This document shows positions 8,639 through 15,503 of a stretch of 15,503 nt of DNA, piece by piece. Made by a program: the position numbers and the translations under genes. The notes beneath the pieces were generated by a model. It saw nothing but the letters and a program-made list of their open reading frames with translations, was not told where the DNA came from and made no database searches. Positions within the stretch are counted from its first letter, which is position 1; every line of letters starts with the position of its first letter. Origin of the DNA: Diplocarpon mali (taxonomy: Eukaryota > Ascomycota > Leotiomycetes > Helotiales > Drepanopezizaceae); the NCBI GenBank assembly GCA_024741835.1, contig JAENRP010000605.1:1-15503 (forward strand), given 5' to 3'.

Positions 8639-8833
8639 TATTAAGCTTAAGTTAGTCGGCGCAGTAGGTAAAGGAGGCTTCTAAAGGTTAATAGTCGATA
8701 TATTAGTAAGAGTTAAGGAAGGAAGGTTGCCTCTTTCTTCCTTACAGCTATATACGTATCAACATCCTACTGACTAAGCAGTAGGGTTATATAACAATAC
8801 ATCAGAGTGATAGCTGTATCACCTATCTCAATA
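8639..8833 (-). repeat. 5' LTR of element B (195 bp)
   Basis: Same length as the 3' LTR, with sense ends TATTGAGATAGG and GCTTAATA. It keeps more C and G than its partner (for example in the 8767-8830 part), so the two LTRs were mutated to different extents. The promoter of such an element would lie in this LTR; I see no certain TATA box in so AT-rich a background. Confidence 0.93.
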
Positions 8834-8838
8834 ACTTA
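8834..8838 (+). repeat. Right target-site duplication of element B (ACTTA)
   Basis: ACTTA directly follows the LTR and is identical to 2661-2665. Leaving out B and one copy rejoins element A's integrase without loss of phase. Confidence 0.9.
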
Positions 8839-9486
8839 GTACAATCGCATAATCAAGTAGTAGAGAACTGATAGAGGCAAGGAGTACTCTCTTTTATAAA
8901 TGCGAATACTTATAGAAAACCTTAGTATAATTTTAAAGGAATCTACTCTATATATACTAGAATAAGACGGTAGATTTAAACAATCTATTTATATATTAAT
9001 AGAAAAGTTGCAAATAGCTATAATTGATTAAAATATCCTAACCTTTCTTTAGCCTTACCTCCTTCTTATAGTAATATATATTACTAATCTTATTGCCTTT
9101 GATATTTTAAATAGCAAGACTCTATATAAGGTCTTTTAGGATAATATTAATGCTAATAAAGCCTATACTCCTTTAATCAAGCATTTTAAAGTACTAGACT
9201 ATTAAGTCTACGTCTTAATTAAGAAAGAAAAGCGAACTTAGAGTAATAAACTCGCTTTAAGAGTAGAGGTAGGTACTCTTATCGGATTTGATAGCAAAAG
9301 TATCTATTAGATCTATATGCTATTATAAATAAGGGAGAAGATTATTCGATCATCTTATATTCGATTTGATAAAGATAGCCTAATTATAAAGCTAGTCCTT
9401 AAGGAAAATTCCTCTTTTTAATTAAAAGGTGATTTTACTCTTAGGCTAGGCCTGCGAGTCACTTCTTAAAATAACGATATTTTCAC
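8839..9486 (+). pseudogene. Element A integrase, second part
   Basis: This is the continuation of the integrase broken at 2665. It starts with the second catalytic region RTDRGKEYS (8864-8890, Asp kept), then LEQDGRFKQS (about 8963-8992) where the usual catalytic Glu is Lys. Conserved C-terminal blocks follow: YITNLIAFDILNSKTLYKVF (about 9075-9135), KHFKVLDYQVYVLIKKEKRT with TAA as Gln, GTLIGFDSKSIYQIY (9272-9316) and IRSSYIRFDKDSLI. A palindromic module is in frame at 9437-9460. The frame ends at a junction with truncated element C, so A's RT and RNase H are missing from this window. Confidence 0.9.
9437..9460 (+). repeat. Single palindromic module after A's integrase
   Basis: The sequence reads TLRLGLRV in the same frame as the integrase upstream. 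Its arms match at 8 of 11 positions about a central base. It has the orientation of the copies in B's coding sequence and the opposite orientation to the copies at 1760-1849 of the same element A. Confidence 0.78.
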
Positions 9487-9502
9487 TTAGGGTTAGGGTT
9501 AG
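9487..9502 (+). repeat. Short telomere-like (TTAGGG) tract at a junction
   Basis: TTAGGGTTAGGGTTAG, 16 nt, lies exactly where element A similarity ends and element C similarity begins (TAGATCTTAAGG, shared with 7527 onward, starts at 9500). TTAGGG is the usual telomere unit of filamentous fungi. It may mark repair of a break, or be a chance product of a GGTTAGG-rich area; C itself contains AAGGTTAGGT next to it. Confidence 0.5.
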
Positions 9503-10233
9503 ATCTTAAGGTTAGGTCAAATAAGAAGAGATTATTTCATAATAGCGAACTTAAGAGAAAGGCTATTAAGTAGGAAATTAAAAAGCTAAATTTCCTTAAA
9601 AGTTATAGCTATCTTAGGATCTGCGGCTCTTACTCTCCTCCTTACTTTATATAGTATAAATTAAGTAAAGTTTATATTTATATCTATATCCTTACTATCT
9701 TTATCTTTTTTATATTAAAATAAAGTAATCTACTATAGTAGATATTAAGTATTAAAGGCAGTTATTTAAGAGTATTTTACCTTTAAAGTATCCTATCTTA
9801 TCTTTATATTATTATAAATTTAAATAAAATCTCAATCTTTATTACTTAAACCTCTATTGATCTTAAGCTTATATTTAGCTAAGGCTAGCTTATACTCCTT
9901 TTCCTTTTCCATATCTAAAATCTGCCTTTAAGAACCTTAGTTATTATCTACTAAAGCTCTTAGGCTAAGCTTATTTAATATATTTAAAAGGTCCTTAGCA
10001 GTTATATTAATTATTAAAGTAGAAGTAGATGAATTAGTAGAAGGAGTATAAGAGGCTATTCTTGCGTATTTAATAAGTGTCTTTTAAATTGCTATTTCGA
10101 TGCCTTTGCTCTTAAAGTAAAGCTTTAAATTATCGAACTATTATTGCCAGTTCTTTTAAGAGAGTTAAAGGTCTTTAGGCTTATTGTTTCGATCGGAATC
10201 AAAAGCTATTACCGTTTCGAATAGAATTGCATT
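9503..10233 (-). pseudogene. Element C gag, N-terminal part
   Basis: The same reading as B's gag, with AIAFDSDRN near the start (about 10195-10215) and the QLFNFLLNSL equivalent (LNFLIS-type, degraded) near 9590. It stops before the nucleocapsid box. TAA/TAG codons interrupt it throughout. Around 10228-10233 an ATG is present (AATGCA) but out of phase with the coding frame, so the true start remains unknown. Confidence 0.7.
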
Positions 10234-10601
10234 AAAAATCAAATAAATTAAATAATTAAAGGCACTCCTCCTATCGAAAAGTTGAAAGAATTAAATAGCA
10301 GTATTATAGAAGTATTAAATAGGGAGGAAGTCCTCTTACCGAAAAGGGTTTTTAGGCTATAACGCAAGGAATCATGCCTCTTATAAAATATAGTAAAGCA
10401 AGGAATTACACCTCTTGCAGTACTAAGGGTTATAAAGTAAGGAATTATACCTCTTATAATATAGGTTAGCTAAATAGGGAGTTATACCTCCTATTCGCCA
10501 ATTGCTTGCCTTTTACTATAAGTCTTATTCAACTTCCTATTAATAGTTATAGCGTAAGTGCTTTTTAAAGGAAGTTAATAATCAATTATCGGTCTAGCTA
10601 A
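10234..10601 (-). other. Element C leader with repeats and hairpin
   Basis: The four 12-mers are at 10368-10379, 10402-10413, 10441-10452 and 10478-10489 (34, 39 and 37 bp apart). The hairpin arms are at 10531-10538 and 10569-10576 and still pair perfectly. The spacing is almost the same as in B and E although the bases between have drifted. Confidence 0.7.
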
Positions 10602-10612
10602 AGCTTATAACC
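10602..10612 (-). other. Primer-binding site of element C
   Basis: The minus strand reads GGTTATAAGCT next to the LTR, one change from B and E. The same half initiator tRNA-Met site is implied. Confidence 0.7.
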
Positions 10613-10807
10613 TATTAAGCTTAAGTAAGTCGGCGCAGTAGGTAAAGGAGGCTTTTAAAGGTCGATAGTCGATATATTAATAAGAGTTAGGGAAAGAAGG
10701 TTACCCCTTTCTTCCTTATAGCTATATATATATTAATATCCTACTAATTAAGCAATAGGATTATATAATAATATATAGAAGTAATAGCTATATTACCTAT
10801 CTTAATA
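10613..10807 (-). repeat. 5' LTR of element C (195 bp)
   Basis: Full-length match to the B and E LTRs, with sense ends TATTAAGATAGG and GCTTAATA. It is the only LTR left of this copy. Confidence 0.9.
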
Positions 10808-10950
10808 CTATTATTATTTTATATTAACCGTTTGAGTTAATAGAATCTATAAAAGGCAAAGGCGAAGCTTTAATATTATAAGATTGGTTATTAAAAGGAG
10901 TACTTCGAAATTCAAAAGGGCTTAAAGGACGTTTAGAATCTAAGTCAATC
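10808..10950. other. Unassigned stretch between elements C and D
   Basis: No known feature recognised. On the plus strand the frame starting about 10831 reads FELIESIKGKGEALIL, then a TAA, then DWLLKGVLRNSKGL and on to MEX-type residues inside D's LTR. This is only a moderately open frame and could be the remains of an older coding sequence into which D or C inserted. No duplication pairing the two sides was found. Confidence 0.3.
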
Positions 10951-11146
10951 TGTTATATGGAATAGGCGGAGTCTCTACTTATTCTAGAGACCTTCTATGT
11001 GATTCTGCTAAGTTATAGATTCTCCCTTTTCTTTCCGAAGTCTCCTTATTATATATATATTAAAGAATAATATAATCAATTATCTTCTCTTACTTCTGCG
11101 AGCCTTTTAAGCGACCTAATAAAGGCCCTTTAGCCAACTGCACTAT
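10951..11146 (+). repeat. 5' LTR of element D (about 196 bp)
   Basis: It starts with TGTTATATGGAATAGGCGGA, a good LTR start with TG kept, and ends just before the PBS at 11147. It includes a perfect 7-bp stem, GTCTCTA (10971-10977) with TAGAGAC (10985-10991). It seems less mutated than its surroundings. The 3' border is inferred from the PBS, because the partner LTR is not in the window. Confidence 0.6.
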
Positions 11147-11212
11147 AGTTATAAGCCCTATAAGCACTTTAATATGCTTTCTTTTTATATGCAATCGGCT
11201 AAAGGGCCCTTT
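11121..11212 (+). other. Inverted repeat enclosing element D's primer-binding site
   Basis: The left arm GGCCCTTTAGCC (11124-11135, end of LTR) pairs perfectly with GGCTAAAGGGCC (11197-11208, leader). Pairing extends by partly matched flanks to 11121-11141 and 11191-11212. The 49-nt loop holds the PBS. The arrangement resembles the U5-leader stems of retroviruses that present the PBS. Confidence 0.65.
11147..11157 (+). other. Primer-binding site of element D (half initiator tRNA-Met)
   Basis: AGTTATAAGCC matches the B-family site with one G-to-A difference, and the next bases (CTATAAGC) differ. The exact LTR/PBS border could be off by one base. Confidence 0.6.
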
Positions 11213-11426
11213 AAGCTCCTAACTGACTTTTTAAGTATTTATAATAACTTAAAGGACCTTTATTTTCAATTAATAAATCTCCATTTTCCGATCGAACCTT
11301 ATTTATAAATTCCATTTATATATTTAACCTTTTTACTAAACTCCATTTAATATATTTAACGCTTTAAGCATCTTTAAGCCTTGCTTTAATACCTTTACCT
11401 TTTAAGTAAAGTAGTTTAATAAATAT
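11158..11426 (+). other. Leader of element D, no gene seen
   Basis: It is AT-rich sequence between the PBS and gag. Apart from the right arm of the PBS-enclosing stem it contains a near-duplicated CTCCATTT(A)...TATATTTAAC motif around 11302-11360. I see no open frame. Confidence 0.5.
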
Positions 11427-12690
11427 ATATTTTTCGCTAAGCTTTATAATATTACTAATTTTACTAATTTAAGACTCTTATTTAAATCAATTATAAAGAC
11501 TAAGCTTTAAGCTCCCTTTATATAAGAGCTTAAGGAATTGGAAACAGCTAACTTATGCATAGTATACGCAAGGTTATATAAAGAGTATATAACTACTTTA
11601 ATCGAATAGATTTACGCCCGCTTTCCCTTAAGAGATCTGTTAAAGGCTCCTCCTCTATAGGCTTCTTATAAGGATATTAAGGACGAATATAAAATCCTAA
11701 TAAAAGAGTACCTTATGCGCAAGGAGACTTAGAAGACCTAATACAAATACTATAATCTACTTTTAAAATAGGTCTTTAAGACCGTTGATAGAACGCTTTT
11801 AACTTCTGCGATAGCTTAAATACAAATCGAAGCTAAGAAGCTCTCCTTCTTAATACCTAATAGAGATACTCTTATAAGTAGAACTACTATTAATGACCTA
11901 TATGCTAATTTAGTAAATTAGCAACTCTTACTTTAAGGCTTAATATCTATTTTAAAGTATGATATTGCGCCTTCTAATAAGGCTATTCAATCTTAAATAA
12001 GGCTCTAATACCATAACGTATTACGCTAAGGTAAGACTAAGAGAACTAATACTTAATAGTAGATCTGGGAGTAGTAGGAGGTATACCGCTTAATAAAGTA
12101 ATATAGTCTTTTTAAAATTAAAGGGAGACTAGGAGTAACTGACTTTTTAGACTTAGTTATAATAAAGATTAATTTAAGCTAAGCGACTCGCTTAAAGGAG
12201 GAAATAATCACTAATAAGCAGATGGGAACCTTATATAAGTATGACTTAATATAGCTAAGCCGCGCCTTAATAAGTATTGAATCTAATAAAGCAACTGATA
12301 ATAAAGGGCTAGTAGTTTTTACTACTTAAAAGTCTTTCTTAGATGCTAAAACCCTTTCGCAGGCTTTAATAAGTAGTTCTTAAAGTCGCTTTATAAGCTT
12401 TAAATTAGAGATTAGGCCTAAGTGCCCTTATAAAGGCTCTACTAATTATTATTAAAAGCCCTAGGACTATTAGAAACTATTATATACTATAGATAAGCGT
12501 AAGGATAACTTGAAGGTTCTCCTTTTATAAGAGGAGGTCTTATAAATATAAAAGGCATTAAACGCAAGAGACTAATTCAAAGGTCTTTAAGTATAGCTTA
12601 AAGAGAATGATATTGCGGTAATAGCAATTGATAAATTTAAGGAAAGGGCTTTAGCTTTTAAAAAGGATAGTTTAAGCAAAAGGGAGAACT
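11427..12690 (+). pseudogene. Element D gag
   Basis: Copia-type Gag. Reading through TAA/TAG gives ELKELETANLCIVYARLYKE (11532-11591), YARFPLRDLLKAPPL, DEYKILIKEYLMRKET (11682-11729), TVDRTLLTSAIA (about 11780-11815) and RDTLISRTTINDLYANLVN. A shortened and degraded Cys box begins at KCPYKGSTNYY (12420-12452) and continues to a DY followed by TAG and KL. Tyr codons stand where His and Cys would be expected. The start is doubtful: an ATA at 11427 could be a mutated ATG, but I have no second copy to compare. In frame with protease downstream. Confidence 0.8.
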
Positions 12691-13667
12691 TACCAGTCTT
12701 TATAGTAATAGATCCCTATGCCTTCGATGCCTTTGAAGAATCGTTTAACGTCTACTACCTCTTTAAGCTAAAACGCCATCTACTCTCCTTAAGTACGCTT
12801 CTTAATAACTGCGCGGCTACTTATATTATTAATTCGAAGGATTTACTTATTGCAAGTACCTTTAAGCCTTTTAACGACTTATAGCAATATATTAAAGTAG
12901 GTACTTTAAGACTCCTAATTATTAAAAGAGGTAATAGATATATAGTAGACTCTCTTCTATAGTATAACGGCTCTCCTATAGGGATAATGCTACGCAATAT
13001 AGCTATTATAAAAGAGTTTACTATTAATATTATCTTAAAGAGACTCCTTACGAATAAGGGTTTTTAGTACTTTAAGGTAGACCTCACTTTGCGCTTTAAG
13101 AGCATCGCAGATTCTATAAAGCAAGCTTAATTAAAGTATTACTATAATCTCATTTTCTTTAAATATAAGCCTATTAACTATTTAGATCTTTTAAATATAC
13201 TTTAATATAACTTCTTTACTTTAATAGCGTTCTTTATAGCTAAGACGACACTTTATAATAAGTTTTAATCTAGCTATACGCCTATTAAGGTGCGGGACAA
13301 TAATATATATATATAATACCTTTACGCTAGCTACTTAAGTATAGAGGCTCTTTAAGTGCTAGTCAAGTGCGCTAAAGGAGTGAAGATTAAAGGAATACAA
13401 AGGCTAGAGTGCCCTATATGCGTAGTAGCGTCTACTAAGCAAGTTATTTCTTATACTACCTTAAAGAACCGATCTTTAAAGCCCTTCTTTAATATCTCTT
13501 AAGATCTCTTTGACTTTTTAAATAACTTATATAATAATTGCTTATAAGTTCTTTTAATTAAGGATAAGTATAGTAGTATGCTTTAAACGTTGCTATTAAG
13601 ATCGAAGGGTAGAGACGTAGTTATAGAGGTTCTCTAGGCCTTTAAAGTATAAGTGAAACGCTAATAT
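12691..13667 (+). pseudogene. Element D protease, gag-pre-integrase and start of integrase
   Basis: The protease box reads LNNCAATYIINSKDLL (12801-12848; Asn for the catalytic Asp, Tyr for His). It is followed by KVGTLRLLIIKRGNRYIVD (12897-12953), GSPIGIMLRNIAIIKEFTIN and LLTNKGFQYFKVD with TAG as Gln. Gag-pre-integrase is at about 13323-13460: YASYLSIEAL with Tyr at the His position, KGVKIKGIQRLECPICVVAS with an intact zinc-binding CX2C (13410-13421), then TLKNRSLKPFFNIS. The integrase core starts at DLFDFLNNLYNN and LLIKDKYSSML, then SKGRDVVIEVL (13605-13637). It ends at 13667, where element E's LTR begins. The catalytic triad beyond the first Asp is not in the window. Confidence 0.87.
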
Positions 13668-13862
13668 TATTAAGATAGGTAATATAGCTATTACTCTAAT
13701 GTATTATTATATAACCCTATTACTTAATTAGTAGGATATTGATATATATATAGTTATGAGGAAGAAAGGGGTAACCTTCCTTCTTTAACTCTTATTAATA
13801 GATTGACTATCGACCTTTAAAAGCCTCCTTTACCTACTACGCCGACTTACTTAAGCTTAATA
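13668..13862 (+). repeat. 5' LTR of element E (195 bp)
   Basis: Starts TATTAAGATAGG and ends GCTTAATA, the same borders as in B and C. It is more AT-rich in its first half than B's 5' LTR. Confidence 0.92.
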
Positions 13863-13873
13863 GGTTATAAGCC
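13863..13873 (+). other. Primer-binding site of element E
   Basis: GGTTATAAGCC immediately follows the LTR and is identical to the site of element B. Confidence 0.78.
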
Positions 13874-14239
13874 TTAGCTAAACCAATAATTGATTATTAA
13901 CTTCCTTTAGAAAGCACTTATATTATAACTATTAATAGGAAGTTAAATAAGATTTATAGTAAAAGGCAAGCAATCGGCGAATAGGAGGTATAATTCCTTA
14001 TTTAGCTAACCTATATTATAAGAGGTATAATTCCTTATTCTATAACCCTTAGTACTATAAGAGGTATAATTCCTTACTTTACTATATTTCGTAAGAGGTA
14101 TAATTCCCTATATTATAGCTTAAAAAACCCTTTTCAATAAGAGGACTTCCTTCTTATTTAATACTTTTATAATACTGCTATTTAATTATTTTAACTTTTT
14201 AATAGGAGGAGTACCTTTAACTATTTAATTTATTTGATT
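13874..14239 (+). other. Element E leader with hairpin and four short repeats
   Basis: The hairpin arms AACTTCCT (13899-13906) and AGGAAGTT (13937-13944) are unchanged. AGGTATAATTCC recurs at 13986-13997, 14023-14034, 14062-14073 and 14096-14107, 37, 39 and 34 bp apart. That is the mirror of the B and C spacing, as expected for the opposite strand. No coding frame. Confidence 0.75.
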
Positions 14240-15380
14240 AACGCAATTCTATTTAAAACGGCAATAGCTTCCGATTCTAATCGAAACATTAAACCTAAAG
14301 ACCTTTAACTCTTTTAAAAGAATTAGTAATAATAGTTCAACGATTTAGAGCTTTACTTCAAGAGTAAAGGCATTAAAATAGCGATTTGAAAGACACTTAT
14401 TAAATACGCGAGAATAGCCCTTTATACTCCTTCTATTAATTCGTCTACTTCTACTATAACTATTAAAGACCTTTTAAATATATTAAATAAGCTTAGCTTA
14501 AGAGCTTTAATAAATAATAACTAAGGTTCTTAAAAGTAGATTTTAAATATAGAAAAGGAGAAGGAGTATAAGCTGGCCTTAGCTAAATATAAGCTTAAGT
14601 TTAATAAAGGTTTAAGCGATAAAGACTAAGATTTTATTTGAGTTTATAATAATATAAAGATAAGATAGGATACTTTAAAAGTAAAATACTTTTAAACAAC
14701 TACCTTTAATACTTAGCATCTACTATAGTAAATCACTTCATTTTAATATAGAAAAGATAAGGATAATAAGGATATAGATATAAATATAGACTTTACTTAA
14801 TTTATACTATATAAAGTAAAAAGGAGAGTAAGAGCTATAGATCCTAGGATAGCTATGACTTTTAAAGAAACTCAGCTTTTTAATTTCCTACTTAATAGCC
14901 TCCCTCTTAAGTTTACTATTATAAAACAATCTCTTTTTATCTAACCTAACCTTAAGATCTATAAGAAGATCGACCTCCTTCGAATTATTAAGCAAGACCT
15001 CGAAGGACGCTTTAAATTAGCAAATGCCGCATTATAAGGTAATAATAAGCCTAAGAAGAGGAAGGAGCGTAGGACAAGCCTTTAAGCTTATTAGGAATGC
15101 TACTTCTATAATAGTACTTATAATATTACTAATTATAAAGTTAAAAGGTAACTGATTAATATAGTTGCTAGCTTTAATATTAAAAAGCAATCGAAGCAGA
15201 AGTTAAAAAGCAAACTACCCTTATTCTACTAAAGGCCGCAACTATTAAGGAAAGGAAAAGGAAAAGGCTATTTAATTAAGACTTTAGCAAATACCTTTAA
15301 TAATAATAGTAGGTTATTTAAACCTAAATCCACATTTAATAATTTAAATAATAATTATAATAAAGATACCTATATCTTAA
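14240..15380 (+). pseudogene. Element E gag
   Basis: A copia Gag in one frame. It begins NAILFKTAIASDSNRN, without a surviving in-frame ATG. The capsid part includes ETQLFNFLLNSLPLKFTI (about 14870-14925) and KIYKKIDLLRIIKQDLEGRF (14954-15013). A basic KPKKRKERR stretch (about 15049-15075) precedes the nucleocapsid box CYFYNSTYNITNYK (15098-15139). Its Tyr codons occupy Cys and His positions; the last Cys, lost here, is kept in element B. TAA/TAG stops interrupt it. This is the least interrupted copy of the C-terminal part of this gag in the window. Confidence 0.85.
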
Positions 15381-15503
15381 AAGCCGATCTTTATAAGATC
15401 CTTAAATCCAATTAGTATAATAATACTAATTGTATAATATATATAACAGATAAATCCTACCTTTTTAAAGGCCTACTTATTAAAATAAAAAGGCGCTCTA
15501 TTA
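15381..15503 (+). pseudogene. Element E protease, start only
   Basis: The active-site region is NNTNCIIYITDKSYLFKG (15419-15472), almost the same as in element B, with Asn, Asn and Tyr where Asp, Gly and His are expected. It continues in the gag frame and is cut by the end of the window. Whether E also carries the palindromic array found in B cannot be seen here. Confidence 0.75.

Larger units (their letters stand above)
2666..8833 (-). mobile_element. Element B: complete Ty1/copia retrotransposon, 6168 bp, RIP-inactivated
   Basis: It has every landmark of a full-length copia element read on the minus strand: 5' LTR, half-tRNA-iMet PBS, leader, gag, protease, integrase, RT, RNase H, polypurine tract and 3' LTR, with a perfect 5-bp duplication outside. 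The gag Cys box, protease box, repeat array, integrase Cys box, RT active site and RNase H were checked for codon phase and all lie in one frame, so I see no frameshift in about 5 kb. Damage is TAA/TAG stops and missense changes of the RIP type. The two LTRs differ at roughly 18 of 195 positions, all transitions. It is inserted in element A's integrase, so it is younger than A. Confidence 0.95.
9500..10807 (-). mobile_element. Element C: truncated B-family copia copy (LTR, leader, gag N-part)
   Basis: The minus-strand copy aligns without large gaps with the first 1.3 kb of element B (7527-8833): LTR, PBS, leader repeats and gag up to about two thirds of its length. Protease and everything beyond are absent, and the truncated end meets the telomere-like tract. 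It is in direct orientation with B and inverted to E. Only one LTR remains, so insertion borders on the truncated side cannot be tested. Confidence 0.88.
10951..13667 (+). mobile_element. Element D: second copia family, 5' half, broken by element E
   Basis: The order on the plus strand is LTR, PBS, leader, gag, protease, gag-pre-integrase and part of the integrase core. Its proteins are clearly copia but differ from A and from the B family in sequence, and it carries none of the palindromic modules. Phase was checked at five points from 11682 to 13611 and is constant, so no frameshift is seen in about 2 kb. The remaining integrase, RT, RNase H and 3' LTR should lie beyond element E, outside this window. 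Confidence 0.88.
13668..15503 (+). mobile_element. Element E: B-family copia copy, 5' part, running off the window
   Basis: It matches element B from the LTR to the protease start, in opposite orientation (about 6990-8833), and element C over the first 1.3 kb. It is inserted in the integrase of element D, so it is younger than D. The 5 bp before it are AATAT; the matching duplication would lie outside the window. Confidence 0.9.

Noticed and set aside
8628..8639. A tRNA gene fragment at the conserved GGCTTATAACC
   Set aside because: It is the reverse complement of a primer-binding site adjoining an LTR; no cloverleaf, acceptor stem or A/B boxes surround it.
9487..9502. A true chromosome end
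   Set aside because: Only 16 nt of telomere-like sequence are present, with transposon sequence on both sides.
1..15503. Fungal mitochondrial DNA with GC-rich palindromic clusters
   Set aside because: Four copia elements with RIP-type TAA/TAG stops and a 5-bp target duplication are nuclear features; no mitochondrial gene is visible.

Overview
The window looks like nuclear DNA of a filamentous ascomycete fungus: a gene-free, AT-rich stretch built from nested Ty1/copia LTR retrotransposons that repeat-induced point mutation (RIP) has destroyed. CpA and TpG are scarce and TpA is very common. The reading frames are broken almost only by TAA and TAG, sitting where Gln or Trp codons are expected. 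Conserved Cys, His, Asp and Gly codons show the matching C-to-T and G-to-A changes. CpG is fairly well kept, which fits RIP better than ordinary methyl-CpG decay. I see no host gene, tRNA or rRNA. The species cannot be named from this sequence.

Layout. Element A (+ strand): end of a 5' LTR to 330, PBS 331-342, leader to about 710, gag, protease, gag-pre-integrase and the first part of integrase to 2665. Element B (- strand, complete, 2666-8833) sits inside A's integrase and is flanked by the 5-bp duplication ACTTA. B has two 195-bp LTRs, PBS, leader, gag, protease, a ten-copy repeat array, integrase, RT, RNase H, a 3' UTR with more repeats, and a polypurine tract. A's integrase resumes at 8839, in phase with its first part, and stops near 9486. 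There a 16-nt telomere-like (TTAGGG)n stretch joins it to element C (9500-10807, - strand), a truncated copy of the B family keeping only LTR, leader and the N-terminal part of gag. A 143-bp unassigned stretch follows. Element D (+, from 10951) is a different copia family with LTR, PBS, gag, protease and the first part of integrase. It is broken at 13667 by element E (+, 13668 to the window end), another B-family copy with LTR, leader, gag and the start of protease.

How the parts relate. In each polyprotein the nucleocapsid, protease, integrase, RT and RNase H blocks appear in copia order. All three families carry a primer-binding site matching the anticodon arm of initiator tRNA-Met, i.e. 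copia-type half-tRNA priming. Almost all damage is transitions. B, D and E keep one frame wherever I checked codon phase; A shows one apparent frameshift near 2017.

The most interesting structure is a 24-bp imperfect palindrome encoding roughly TL[RK][LP]GL[RQ]V. It lies in the inter-domain linkers of two different copia elements, in both orientations and always in frame inside coding sequence. It is amplified ten-fold at 48/39-bp spacing in B and also present in B's untranslated 3' end. It behaves like a mobile, protein-tolerated palindrome, comparable in concept to the Rickettsia palindromic elements.
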